Part shown: positions 1 through 7,519 of the stretch, piece by piece
How positions within the stretch are numbered: the first letter of the stretch is position 1
How the letters are laid out: each line of letters opens with the position of its first letter
Assembly (NCBI GenBank): GCA_963696105.1
Contig: CAVOIP010000005.1
Span: 1,612,001-1,676,000, forward strand
Direction of reading: 5' to 3'
DNA length: 64,000 bases
Origin: CAVRTM01 sp963696105
Lineage (GTDB): Bacteria > Actinomycetota > Actinomycetes > Actinomycetales > Dermatophilaceae
The notes under the pieces: model-generated
Databases searched by the model: none
The model's input: the letters and a program-made list of their open reading frames with translations, nothing else
What the model was told of the DNA's origin: nothing
Position numbers and translations under genes: made by a program

Positions 1-1
1 G

Positions 2-121
2 GGCATCCCGCTGGTCTACCGCATGGACGAGGACCTGCAGCCGGTGCAGCGTGGCGGGGAGTACCTCGACCCCGAGGCGGCCAAGGACGCGATCGCCGCC
101 GTCGCCAACCAGGGCCGCTGA
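2..121 (+). CDS. gpmA: phosphoglycerate mutase, 3' end (partial)
   Basis: Only the last 39 codons and the TGA are inside the window. The peptide GIPLVYRMDEDLQPV followed by RGGEYLDPEAA and a final VANQGR is the conserved C-terminus of 2,3-bisphosphoglycerate-dependent phosphoglycerate mutase, which interconverts 3- and 2-phosphoglycerate in glycolysis. In actinobacteria gpm commonly lies just upstream of senX3-regX3 and phoU, which matches the genes that follow here. The catalytic histidines lie outside the window. Confidence 0.85.
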   Translation, partial: GIPLVYRMDEDLQPVQRGGEYLDPEAAKDAIAAVANQGR

Positions 122-157
122 CCAAGGCGCCGCTGAACCCGCGGCGCCCTGCCGGCC

Positions 158-1333
158 TCAGGTGGGGAGGACCCCCTCCTCCTCGGCGGAGACCGTGACG
201 CCCTCGTCGGCGATGCGGTTGCGGTGCACGCTCCAGGTGTGGCTCAGCGCGATCAGTGCGAGGCCGCCGAGGGCCCACAGCGCCAGCGTCAGGACCGGCC
301 GGCCCATGTCGGCGCCGTGGAAGTACGTGCGGGACGACGCAGCCTCGAGCCAGGCCGCGCCGTTCCAGAACCCGTGCAGCGCGGAGAAGAAGCGCGGCAT
401 CAGCTGGCTCTGGAACACCCCGCCGGAGGAGGTGAAGTTCAGCATCACGAAGAGCATGGTGAGCAGCGGCGTGGTCCAGCGCTTGAAGATCGGGTGCAGC
501 CCGAGGCCGACGAACGTGATGCCCGCGACGTACAGCCAGGCCAGCGCCCAGATGGCGAGGTGGTTCCCGGTGATGACGCCGTAGACCGGCCCGGCCACGA
601 TGGTGCCCAGCGCGGCGACGACCGCGGTGGTGACGGCGGCCACGCCGACCCGGCCGGGAACGCTCAGGTGCGCGGCGGCGGCCGAGATGGCGATCGCGCT
701 GGTGTAGCCGCCGATGCTCAGGGCGACCAACAGGAAGAACAGGCCCTGCCCGCTGCGGTCGTGTGCACCGACGGGGACCACGTCCTGCACCTTCAGCGGC
801 TGGTGCTGGGCGTACGCGATGGGGGCGAAGGCCTCCGTGACGGCGGTGGCCGTGGTGGCGGAGTCGGCCGGCGAGACGAAGAGCACGGCGTGGTCGCCGA
901 CGGTCTGGTAGGCCCCCGAGAGCTTCCGGTCCCGGATCATCCGGCGGGCGTCGTCGGCGGTCGGCACGGTGCGCACGGTGAGCGCGCCGTTCGACCTGTC
1001 GTTGAGCTGCTGGGCGAACACCTTGGCCTCCACGCTGGTGCCGACCACGGCGGTGGGCAGCTCGTGCGGCATCGGCTGGTGGAACGCGCCGAGGTAGGCC
1101 AGTGCCATGCCGGTGGCGAGGAAGAGCGGGATCAGCAGGTGCCGGCCGATGTCGCCGAAGGTGCGCAGGGCGGACACCGCGGGCGCCACCGTCTGCAGCA
1201 GCCGGGAGCTCCGGCCGGCCCGGGAGGGGCCTGTCGAGGTCGAGGAGGTCGAGGAGGCCGAGGCCGACGCTGCCGGAGCGGGCGCAGTGGCCCGGGGGGC
1301 GGCGAGGTGCCGGGGGGAGGCAGAGCTGGTCAT
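158..1333 (-). CDS. membrane protein, DUF3533/ABC-2 permease-like
   Basis: This 391-residue protein has a disordered Ala/Ser/Thr-rich head (about 1-50), one membrane segment near 60-85, an extracytoplasmic domain of about 130 residues, then five or six closely spaced membrane segments in the C-terminal half. That layout resembles DUF3533 / YhgE-Pip / ABC-2 permease-like proteins involved in export; the substrate is unknown. The ATG at 1333 is chosen because it is close behind the operator region; the open frame runs further but would cross the divergent marR gene. It is transcribed away from the MarR regulator, so it is the likely MarR target. Family assignment is from topology, so only moderately sure. 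Confidence 0.65.
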   Translation of the reverse strand: MTSSASPRHLAAPRATAPAPAASASASSTSSTSTGPSRAGRSSRLLQTVAPAVSALRTFGDIGRHLLIPLFLATGMALAYLGAFHQPMPHELPTAVVGTSVEAKVFAQQLNDRSNGALTVRTVPTADDARRMIRDRKLSGAYQTVGDHAVLFVSPADSATTATAVTEAFAPIAYAQHQPLKVQDVVPVGAHDRSGQGLFFLLVALSIGGYTSAIAISAAAAHLSVPGRVGVAAVTTAVVAALGTIVAGPVYGVITGNHLAIWALAWLYVAGITFVGLGLHPIFKRWTTPLLTMLFVMLNFTSSGGVFQSQLMPRFFSALHGFWNGAAWLEAASSRTYFHGADMGRPVLTLALWALGGLALIALSHTWSVHRNRIADEGVTVSAEEEGVLPT

Positions 1334-1385
1334 GAGGTCCTGGGGAACGGGGGTGGGAGGGGGCGGCGTACTGCCCAGCAGTCGC

Positions 1386-1402
1386 AGTTGCATAATACAA
1401 CT
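1386..1402. promoter_or_regulatory. probable MarR operator
   Basis: An AT-rich inverted repeat, AGTTG-N7-CAACT, whose core reads TTGCAT-A-ATACAA, sits between the divergent marR and membrane-protein genes. The near-palindromic TTGNAT half sites are typical of MarR-family operators. It is one of the few AT-rich patches in this region. Confidence 0.65.
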
Positions 1403-1453
1403 ATACGCCGGTGGGAGACTGGCCCTGCACGGACCCGACGAGGAGGAGAGGCC

Positions 1454-1897
1454 ATGACGGGCCAGGAGGTGGCGCAGCCGCTGGAGGCGTCGCACGAGAG
1501 CGTGGCGGCGATCCAGCGCGCGCTGACCGCGATCGCCCGCCGCGGCCGGGCCCGGTCGCGTGCGCACGCGCCGCAGCTGTCGCTCGTGGACCAGTCCCTG
1601 CTGGACTACCTGCACGACCACCCCGACAGCCGGGCCGCCGACATCGCGGTGCACTACCTGCTGGACAAGTCGACCGTCTCCCGCCAGCTGGCCGGGCTCG
1701 TGCACGCCGGCCTCGTGCAGGCCACCGACCTCGTCGACGCCCGGGGCAAGGCGCTGCGGCTCACGCCCAGCGGGGAGTCGGTGATCGCCGCGTCGACGGC
1801 GGCCCAGCGCGAGGCGCTCCAGGACCGTCTGCAGGGGTGGACCGGCGAGGAGGTCCGCGCCTTCGCCCGCGCGCTCGAGCGCTTCAACGCCGACTGA
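1454..1897 (+). CDS. MarR-family transcriptional regulator
   Basis: The 147-residue protein has the winged-helix signature of MarR regulators: helix-turn-helix around residues 58-80 (SRAADIAVHYLLDKSTVSRQ), a wing with DARGKALRLT, and a helical dimerisation tail. MarR proteins repress by binding as dimers to short palindromes and are released by small ligands. A GAGGAGAGG ribosome site precedes the ATG. It is divergent from the DUF3533-like membrane protein, with an inverted repeat between them, so it probably controls itself and that exporter. The ligand is unknown. Confidence 0.85.
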   Translation: MTGQEVAQPLEASHESVAAIQRALTAIARRGRARSRAHAPQLSLVDQSLLDYLHDHPDSRAADIAVHYLLDKSTVSRQLAGLVHAGLVQATDLVDARGKALRLTPSGESVIAASTAAQREALQDRLQGWTGEEVRAFARALERFNAD

Positions 1898-1932
1898 CCG
1901 GTATGGCGACGTGCACGTCGCCATACCGGTCA
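1895..1932. terminator. perfect 38-bp palindrome between marR and phoU
   Basis: Nineteen bases starting at the marR TGA are followed immediately by their exact reverse complement, giving an uninterrupted 38-bp palindrome. It lies between convergent marR and phoU, so a bidirectional terminator is the simplest reading, although no T-tract follows on either strand. Confidence 0.6.
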
Positions 1933-1956
1933 GGTCCGGTCAGCCCGGGTACGAGG

Positions 1957-2625
1957 TCACTCCTCGCCGTCGAGCTCGGCGTCGGTGTGCCACTCGCCGG
2001 TGACCAGGTAGACCACGCGGCGGGCGATGGACACGGCGTGGTCGGCGAAGCGCTCGTAGTAGCGGCCGACGAGCGTCAGGTCGACCGCGGCCTCGGTGCC
2101 GTGGGTCCAGGTGTCGTCCAGCAGCATGTTGAACAGCTCGCGGTGCAGGCGGTCCATCTCGTCGTCGTCGCGCTCGAGCGTGACCGCTTCCTCGACGTCC
2201 TTGCCGGCGATGACCGAGCCGGCCTTGGCCACGATCCGCTCGGCCACCTGGCCCATCTGCAGCACCGTGGCGCGGGCCTCGGCGGGGATGGCGGACTGGG
2301 GGTAGCGCAGGCGCGCGACCTTGGCGACGTGGCGGGCGAGGTCGCCCATCCGCTCGAGGTCGGCGCTCATGCGCATCGAGGTGACGACCATCCGCAGGTC
2401 GGTGGCGACGGGCTGTTGACGGGCGAGCAGGTCGATGGAGCGGTCGTCGAGCTCCTTGCGCAGCCCGTCGATCTGCTCGTCGGCGGCGATCACGCTCTCG
2501 GCGAGGTGCACGTCGGCGTCCAGCAGCGCCGTCGTCGCGCGGTTCATCGCGGAGCCCGCCAGCCGCGTCATCTCGACGAGCTGGTCGGAGATGGAGTCGA
2601 GGTCCTCGTGGAAGGCGTCGCGCAT
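1957..2625 (-). CDS. phoU: phosphate signalling protein PhoU
   Basis: The 222-residue all-helical protein has the two PhoU repeats, recognisable by LVEMTRLAGSAMNRA and MRMSADLERMGDLARHVAKVA in the first half and LTLVGRYYERFADHAVSIARRV in the second. PhoU damps phosphate signalling by linking the Pst transporter to the sensor kinase. Length is normal for the family. It is divergent from senX3-regX3, with a PHO box 60 bp upstream of its start, as in other actinobacteria. The ATG at 2625 is the first codon of the conserved MRDAFHEDLD N-terminus. Confidence 0.95.
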   Translation of the reverse strand: MRDAFHEDLDSISDQLVEMTRLAGSAMNRATTALLDADVHLAESVIAADEQIDGLRKELDDRSIDLLARQQPVATDLRMVVTSMRMSADLERMGDLARHVAKVARLRYPQSAIPAEARATVLQMGQVAERIVAKAGSVIAGKDVEEAVTLERDDDEMDRLHRELFNMLLDDTWTHGTEAAVDLTLVGRYYERFADHAVSIARRVVYLVTGEWHTDAELDGEE

Positions 2626-2684
2626 GGTTCCCTTGTCTCTGTCGGTCGCAGCCGCGGATCGCGTTGCTCCTGCAGGCTCCCACC

Positions 2685-2717
2685 CGGGCGTGAACGGTCC
2701 TGGACCCCCAGGTGAAC
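2685..2717 (-). promoter_or_regulatory. PHO box (three 11-bp direct repeats)
   Basis: Read on the minus strand there are three adjacent 11-bp units, GTTCACCTGGG, GGTCCAGGACC and GTTCACGCCCG. The first and third match the GTTCACC core of the actinobacterial PHO box, and the 11-bp periodicity is the known layout for RegX3/PhoP binding. It lies between phoU and senX3 and implies phosphate-starvation control of both. Confidence 0.8.
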
Positions 2718-2777
2718 ATTCGGAGCCGACGTGCGGGCGGACGGCGCGAGGCGCGCGGGAGACCCCGCCGGGATGCG

Positions 2778-2783
2778 TACGCT
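2778..2783 (+). promoter_or_regulatory. -10 element of leaderless senX3
   Basis: TACGCT ends 7 nt before the GTG at 2791, so transcription should begin at or next to the start codon. Confidence 0.55.
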
Positions 2784-2790
2784 GAGGAAC

Positions 2791-4002
2791 GTGGATGCGA
2801 CAGCCGCGGCAACGCTCGGAGGCGTGATCGGCATGCTGATCGGCGCCGTCGCGGTCGGCGGCGTGCGCCTCTCCGAGCGGTCCCAGCGCACCATCCCCGA
2901 GGCGTCGGTCCCCGCACTCCCGCCGGGCGTCGCGGACGTCCTTGCGGTCCTGCGCTCCAGCGGCATCGTCGTCGACTCGGCCGACCAGGTGGTCAAGGCC
3001 AGCCCGGCCGCGGTCGTCTACGGCCTGGTCCGCGACGCCGAGCTGGCCCACGCCGAGCTGCGGCACCTGGCCCGGCAGGTCCGGCGCGACGGCGTGATCC
3101 GCGAGGCCGAGCTCGACCTCGCCCGGGGCCCGCTCGGACGCGGCCGGATCACCGTCGCCGCGCGCGTCGCCCCGCTCGGCAGCGCCCACGTGCTCCTCCT
3201 GGTCGACGACCGCACCAAAGCCCGCAGGGTCGAGGAGGTGCGCCGCGACTTCGTGGCCAACGTCAGCCACGAGCTGAAGACCCCGGTCGGGGGCATCGCC
3301 CTGCTGGCCGAGGCCGTCCTGGACGCCAACGACGACCCCGAGGCGGTCGCGCGGTTCGCGCAGCGGATGAAGGTCGAGAGCGTCCGGCTGACCAAGCTGG
3401 TGCAGGAGATCGTCGACCTGTCCCGGCTGCAGGTGGCCGACACCCTGCACGACCCGGTGCTCGTCGACGTCAGCCGCGCGGCGTCCGATGCGGTGGAGCA
3501 GAGCCGCCTGGTCGCCGAGGCCCGCAAGATCGAGCTGGCCGTTTCGCTGGCCGGCGACGCCAAGGTGTTCGGCGACGCCGAGCTGCTCACCACCGCCATC
3601 CGCAACCTGGTCGGCAACGCGGTCAACTACTCCAGCAGCGGGACTCGCGTCGCGGTCGGTGTCCGGTGCGTCGACGACCTGGTCGAGGTCGACGTCAGCG
3701 ACCAGGGCCAGGGCATCCCGCACGCCGAGCAGGCCCGCATCTTCGAGCGGTTCTACCGCGTGGACGCGGCGCGCTCGCGGGCCACCGGGGGCACCGGCCT
3801 CGGCCTCGCGATCGTCAAGCACATCTGCGCCAACCACGGCGGTGACGTCAGCGTGTGGAGCGAGGAGGGTCGCGGCTCCACCTTCACGATGCGGCTGCCC
3901 GCCGCGCCCGCCAGTGGACCGCCGTCCACGTCCCCGGCCGCCGTTTCCGCCGGGGCGCACCTGCCCGTCGGGCACCCCGACTCACGAGAGGTCACCCGAT
4001 GA
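2791..4002 (+). CDS. senX3: phosphate sensor histidine kinase SenX3/PhoR-like
   Basis: A 403-residue kinase with a short N-terminal membrane segment (AAATLGGVIGMLIGAVAVGG), a divergent PAS-like region, a HisKA domain with phospho-acceptor His160 in DFVANVSHELKTPVG, and an ATPase domain with the N box NLVGNAVNY, DQGQGIP and GTGLGLAIVKH. It phosphorylates RegX3 under phosphate limitation. I prefer the GTG at 2791 because family members begin with VDxxxA just before the membrane segment and a -10 hexamer lies 7 nt upstream; ATG 2773 is the alternative. The stop overlaps the regX3 start (ATGA), so the pair is translationally coupled. Confidence 0.9.
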   Translation: MDATAAATLGGVIGMLIGAVAVGGVRLSERSQRTIPEASVPALPPGVADVLAVLRSSGIVVDSADQVVKASPAAVVYGLVRDAELAHAELRHLARQVRRDGVIREAELDLARGPLGRGRITVAARVAPLGSAHVLLLVDDRTKARRVEEVRRDFVANVSHELKTPVGGIALLAEAVLDANDDPEAVARFAQRMKVESVRLTKLVQEIVDLSRLQVADTLHDPVLVDVSRAASDAVEQSRLVAEARKIELAVSLAGDAKVFGDAELLTTAIRNLVGNAVNYSSSGTRVAVGVRCVDDLVEVDVSDQGQGIPHAEQARIFERFYRVDAARSRATGGTGLGLAIVKHICANHGGDVSVWSEEGRGSTFTMRLPAAPASGPPSTSPAAVSAGAHLPVGHPDSREVTR

Positions 4003-4682
4003 CACGCATCCTGGTGGTGGAGGACGAGGAGTCGTTCTCCGACCCGCTGTCCTACCTGCTGCGCAAGGAGGGCTACGAGGTCGCGGTGGCCGAGACCGGC
4101 CCCGACGCGCTGGAGGAGTTCGACCGCAGCGGCGCCGACCTGGTGCTGCTGGACCTCATGCTGCCCGGCCTCTCCGGCGTCGACGTGTGCCGCGCGCTGC
4201 GCCAGCGCTCGAGCGTGCCGGTGATCATGCTCACCGCCAAGGACAGCGAGATCGACAAGGTGGTCGGGCTGGAGATCGGCGCCGACGACTACGTCACCAA
4301 GCCGTACTCCAGCCGCGAGCTGCTCGCCCGCATCAAGGCGGTGCTGCGCCGGCTGCAGGAGCCCGAGGAGCTCGTCCCGGCCACGCTGGAGTCCGGTCCG
4401 GTGCGGATGGACGTCGAGCGCCACGTCGTCACCGTGAACGGCTCGCACACGGCGCTGCCGCTGAAGGAGTTCGAGCTGCTCGAGATGCTGCTGCGCAACT
4501 CGGGGCGGGTCCTCACCCGGATGCAGCTGATCGACCGGGTCTGGGGCAGCGACTACGTCGGCGACACCAAGACCCTGGACGTGCACGTCAAGCGGCTGCG
4601 TGCCAAGGTCGAGCCGGACCCGGCCAACCCACGCTTCATCGTCACCGTGCGCGGCCTCGGCTACAAGTTCGAAGCGGCCTGA
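3999..4682 (+). CDS. regX3: phosphate response regulator RegX3/PhoP-like
   Basis: A 227-residue OmpR-class regulator. The receiver domain has the acidic pocket VVEDEE (residues 7-11), phospho-acceptor Asp52 in LVLLDLMLPG, the switch Thr/Ser in MLTAKD and Lys in TKPYS; a winged-helix output domain fills residues 130-225 (LKEFELLEMLL, TLDVHVKRLRAKVE). It activates phosphate-scavenging genes by binding PHO boxes such as the one upstream of this operon. It overlaps senX3 by 4 bp. Confidence 0.95.
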   Translation: MTRILVVEDEESFSDPLSYLLRKEGYEVAVAETGPDALEEFDRSGADLVLLDLMLPGLSGVDVCRALRQRSSVPVIMLTAKDSEIDKVVGLEIGADDYVTKPYSSRELLARIKAVLRRLQEPEELVPATLESGPVRMDVERHVVTVNGSHTALPLKEFELLEMLLRNSGRVLTRMQLIDRVWGSDYVGDTKTLDVHVKRLRAKVEPDPANPRFIVTVRGLGYKFEAA

Positions 4683-4735
4683 CCGGCCCGTACGCCGCGC
4701 GCGTACCGACGGCGCGTGGGCGCGCGGCAGCGTCC

Positions 4736-4753
4736 GGGTCCCGTGGGGGACCC
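4736..4753. terminator. hairpin between regX3 and lipoprotein gene
   Basis: GGGTCCC-GTGG-GGGACCC forms a 7-bp GC stem between two convergent genes. There is no T-tract, as is usual in such GC-rich genomes. Confidence 0.4.
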
Positions 4754-4761
4754 CGCCAGGC

Positions 4762-5355
4762 TCAGCCGCCGGGAACGGTGGACGTGGTCGGCTGCGGCGT
4801 CCGCGCGCTGGAGGTCTGGGTGGGCGTCGCGCTCGGCGAGGGGCTCCCCGACCCGGCGGGGGTGAGCGTCGAGTAGTACAGGCTCGGCACCAGCACCGGC
4901 ACGCCGACCACGTTGCTGCCTGCGGCGCTCGTACCGATCGTGAGATTCATCAAGGAGCCCGGCTCGACCGACACCGACGGCAGCGTTGCGGGGCTGCTCC
5001 CGGACTCTCCCGACAGGCGGACCATGGAGCCCGCCTCGACCCGCTTGGTGACCGCAGGCGCCCCCGGCGCGGAGATGGTGACGGTCGCCGGCTGACCGCC
5101 GCTGTTGGCGATCTGCCCTGACAGGACGCCCTGCTGGCCCTTGGCGCTCGAGACGATCACGAGGTCGTCGACGGTGACCGAGCCCAAGGTGACGTTCACG
5201 CCGTCGGCCGGCTGGTAGGGCATCATCGTCTGCTGCGGGGACGTCAGCTGGCACCCCGACAGGGCCAGCGCCCCTGCCACGGCCAGGCCGGCCGTGAGGA
5301 CGGACGTGCGGCGGCGCACGACGAGCTGGGGGGCACGAAGCGTTGGGCGGGTCAC
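4762..5355 (-). CDS. putative lipoprotein with disordered tail
   Basis: The 197-residue protein has a basic N-terminus, a hydrophobic segment and the lipobox LALSGC, so it should be lipid-anchored outside the membrane. Residues 40-150 look like a beta-rich domain (VTVDDLVIVSS, GVLSGQIANSGGQPATVTI), and the last 40 residues are a Ser/Thr/Pro-rich tail. No family is firmly recognised. The GTG at 5355 gives an optimal signal sequence and has a TACTGT -10 hexamer exactly 7 nt upstream, suggesting a leaderless transcript. Confidence 0.75.
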   Translation of the reverse strand: MTRPTLRAPQLVVRRRTSVLTAGLAVAGALALSGCQLTSPQQTMMPYQPADGVNVTLGSVTVDDLVIVSSAKGQQGVLSGQIANSGGQPATVTISAPGAPAVTKRVEAGSMVRLSGESGSSPATLPSVSVEPGSLMNLTIGTSAAGSNVVGVPVLVPSLYYSTLTPAGSGSPSPSATPTQTSSARTPQPTTSTVPGG

Positions 5356-5763
5356 GGCCCCCACAGTACCGGCCGGCCTCGCGTCGCTCGAACCGGGACG
5401 AGGGGCTGATCCCGCTGTCGTTCCGTCCCACGCCCGGTCCCTCTGACTCCGTACGGCGGCCCACGGGCCGCCCTGGCCGTCCGCGCTGGTTGCGGCGGGC
5501 CGTCGTCGGGCAGCCCGGCCGTCGTCGCGACGCCCGCGGCCGTCCGCGCCCGGTGGGGTGGCGGCTCTGCGCCGGCCGTGTCGGCGTACCTCCTTCTCCG
5601 AAGTCAGCCCGCGCGCGGCGCCCGCGATGCATGGTGAGGCGGCATCTGTCAAGGCCGGATCCGAGGGCCGCATGGCCTCTGACCTGCACAAACGCGATCT
5701 GACGGGTTCCGGAACGAGGCGACCCCGTGGTATCGTGGAGGTCGCGAAAGGGGCACAGAGCAT
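5356..5763. other. 408-bp intergenic region upstream of carD
   Basis: No convincing gene is seen. It holds the leaderless -10 of the lipoprotein gene (TACTGT on the minus strand, 5363-5368) and must hold the carD promoter and a leader, because carD has only a modest AAAGGGG ribosome site. A run of short inverted segments around 5450-5570 has no recognisable RNA family. Confidence 0.5.
5363..5368 (-). promoter_or_regulatory. -10 element of leaderless lipoprotein gene
   Basis: TACTGT on the minus strand ends 7 nt before the GTG at 5355. Confidence 0.5.
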
Positions 5764-6246
5764 ATGGTTTTCAAGGTTGGCGAAACGGTCGTGTACCCGC
5801 ACCACGGTGCGGCACTGATCGAGCAGATGAAGACTCGCACCATCAAGGGCGAGGACAGGCTCTACCTGGTGCTCAAGGTCGCCCAGGGCGACCTGACCAT
5901 CGAGGTCCCGGCGGACAACTGCGACCTCGTGGGCGTCCGCGACGTGGTGGGCCAGGAGGGCCTGGACCGCGTGTTCGAGGTGCTGCGGGCCGCCCACACC
6001 GAGGAGCCGACCAACTGGTCGCGGCGCTACAAGGCCAACCTCGAGAAGCTCGCCTCCGGCGACGTCATCAAGGTGGCCGAGGTCGTGCGTGACCTCTGGC
6101 GCCGTGACAAGGACCGCGGGCTGTCCGCGGGCGAGAAGCGGATGCTGGCCAAGGCACGTCAGATCCTCGTCTCCGAGCTGGCGCTCGCCGAGAAGACCAA
6201 CGAGGACAAGGCCGAGGCCATCCTCGACGAGGTCCTCGCCTCCTGA
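5764..6246 (+). CDS. carD: CarD-family RNA polymerase-binding regulator
   Basis: The 160-residue protein starts MVFKVGETVVYPHHGAALIE, the conserved start of the RNA-polymerase interaction domain, and ends in the helical DNA-binding domain (NWSRRYKANLEKLASGD, DLWRRDK, LSAGEKRMLAKARQILVSEL). CarD binds the beta subunit and stabilises open promoter complexes, notably for rRNA synthesis, and is essential in mycobacteria. It overlaps ispD by 4 bp, so the isoprenoid genes are co-transcribed with it. Confidence 0.95.
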   Translation: MVFKVGETVVYPHHGAALIEQMKTRTIKGEDRLYLVLKVAQGDLTIEVPADNCDLVGVRDVVGQEGLDRVFEVLRAAHTEEPTNWSRRYKANLEKLASGDVIKVAEVVRDLWRRDKDRGLSAGEKRMLAKARQILVSELALAEKTNEDKAEAILDEVLAS

Positions 6247-6950
6247 ACCTCGCCGTCATCCTGGTCGCTGCCGGCAGCGGTGTGCGACTCGGTGCCGGGA
6301 TGCCCAAGGCGTTCGTCCACCTGCACGGCCAGCCACTGTTGAGGCACGCCCTCGACCGTGTGCTGGCCGTGTCTGGTGTGGGCCATGTGGTGGTGGTGGC
6401 GCCGGCAGACCACCTCGACCAGGCCCGGGCCGTGGTGGCGGACGCGTCGGCGGCGGCCAGGACGTCGGCGGCGGTGTGGACCGACGTGGTCACCGGGGGA
6501 GCCGAGCGCAGTGCGTCGGTGTCCGCCGGCCTGCGGGCCCTCACCGCCGATGACGACGTCGTGCTGGTGCACGACGCGGCACGCGCGCTGGCGCCGGGGT
6601 CGCTGTTCGAGGCGGTCGCCGAGCGGATCCGCGCCGGCAGCCCGGCCGTCATCCCGGGGCTCCCCGTCACCGACACCGTCAAGGTCGTCGACGCCTCCGG
6701 GCGCGTGACCTCGACGCCGCCGCGCGAGTCGCTCCGGGCCATCCAGACCCCGCAAGGCTTTCGGCGGGAGGTGCTCGAGCGCGCCCACGCCAGCGGGTCC
6801 GGCGCCACGGACGACGCCGCCCTCGTGGAGCTGACCGGCGTGGGCGTCACGGTCATCGACGGTGACCCGCGCGCGGTGAAGATCACCTCCCCGCGCGACC
6901 TCGACCTCGCCCTGACCATCCTGCAGGAGGACATCCATGCCACCCGCTGA
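6243..6950 (+). CDS. ispD: 2-C-methyl-D-erythritol 4-phosphate cytidylyltransferase IspD
   Basis: This 235-residue enzyme transfers CMP from CTP to methylerythritol phosphate in the non-mevalonate isoprenoid pathway. The CTP-binding loop VAAGSGVRLG (8-17) with PKAFV is intact, followed by VLVHDAARAL, VTDTVK and RESLRAIQTPQGF. The first ATG/GTG in frame (GTG 6282) would delete the essential loop, and no ATG, GTG or TTG lies upstream in frame, so the start is almost certainly the CTG at 6243. It overlaps the carD stop as CTGA, replacing the usual ATGA, with GAGGT about 10 nt upstream. ispF follows with a 14-bp overlap. Confidence 0.9.
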   Translation: MNLAVILVAAGSGVRLGAGMPKAFVHLHGQPLLRHALDRVLAVSGVGHVVVVAPADHLDQARAVVADASAAARTSAAVWTDVVTGGAERSASVSAGLRALTADDDVVLVHDAARALAPGSLFEAVAERIRAGSPAVIPGLPVTDTVKVVDASGRVTSTPPRESLRAIQTPQGFRREVLERAHASGSGATDDAALVELTGVGVTVIDGDPRAVKITSPRDLDLALTILQEDIHATR

Positions 6951-7509
6951 CCCCGCCCGCACCGAGGCCCCGTCCGATGCCACGCGCCCGTCCGACTCCG
7001 CGCGCACGTCCGCTTCCGGGGGAGAGGCCACGGTCCTGCCGTGCACCGGCGTCGGGGTCGACGTCCACCCGTTCGCCGACGACGGGCGCCCGCTCTCGCT
7101 CGCCGGCCTGGCCTGGCCCGGCGAGCGCGGGCTGGCCGGCCACTCCGACGGGGACGTCGCGGCCCACGCCGCCTGCGACGCGTTGTTCGCCGCGGCCGGT
7201 CTGGGTGACCTCGGCACGCACTTCGGCACCGACCGGCCCGAGCTCGCGGGCGCCGCGGGGGTGCGCCTGCTGGCCGAGGCGGCGCGCATCCTGTCCGAGG
7301 CGGGGTTCCGGATCGGCAACGTCTCGGTGCAGGTGATCGGCAACCGGCCCAAGGTCGGTCCCCGGCGCGAGGAGGCGCAGGCGGCGTTGTCGGCGGCGGC
7401 CGGCGCCCCGGTGTCGGTCTCGGCCACCACCACCGACGGCCTGGGCCTGACGGGGCGCGGCGAGGGCGTTGCCGCCATCGCCACTGCACTCGTCATCCGG
7501 CGCGTCTAG
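6937..7509 (+). CDS. ispF: 2-C-methyl-D-erythritol 2,4-cyclodiphosphate synthase IspF
   Basis: A 190-residue protein whose core matches IspF: metal ligands Asp42 and His44 in GVGVDVHPF, HSDGDV around 69-73, GLGDLGTHF and the C-terminal TTTDGLGLTGRGEG. It cyclises the diphosphocytidyl intermediate, releasing CMP, in the MEP pathway. A Pro/Ala/Ser/Thr-rich extension of about 35 residues precedes the core; IspF is normally near 160 residues. The AGGAGG site 6 nt before the ATG supports the long start. It overlaps ispD by 14 bp. Confidence 0.93.
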   Translation: MPPADPARTEAPSDATRPSDSARTSASGGEATVLPCTGVGVDVHPFADDGRPLSLAGLAWPGERGLAGHSDGDVAAHAACDALFAAAGLGDLGTHFGTDRPELAGAAGVRLLAEAARILSEAGFRIGNVSVQVIGNRPKVGPRREEAQAALSAAAGAPVSVSATTTDGLGLTGRGEGVAAIATALVIRRV

Positions 7510-7512
7510 GCT
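7507..7512 (+). promoter_or_regulatory. -10 element of leaderless Lon-N gene
   Basis: TAGGCT ends 7 nt before the GTG at 7520 and overlaps the ispF stop codon. Confidence 0.5.
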
Positions 7513-7519
7513 CGGACGC

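Noticed and set aside
224..1897. A 557-codon open frame on the plus strand across the first 1.9 kb
   Set aside because: It lies antisense to the membrane-protein gene and reads through the marR region in marR's frame; only the 1454-1897 part has a real protein.
2731..2790. GTG 2731 or ATG 2773 as the senX3 start
   Set aside because: Family members start at the VDxxxA position and the TACGCT hexamer places transcription start at 2791.
6282..6950. GTG 6282 as the ispD start
   Set aside because: It would remove the AAGSGVR nucleotide-binding loop required for activity.
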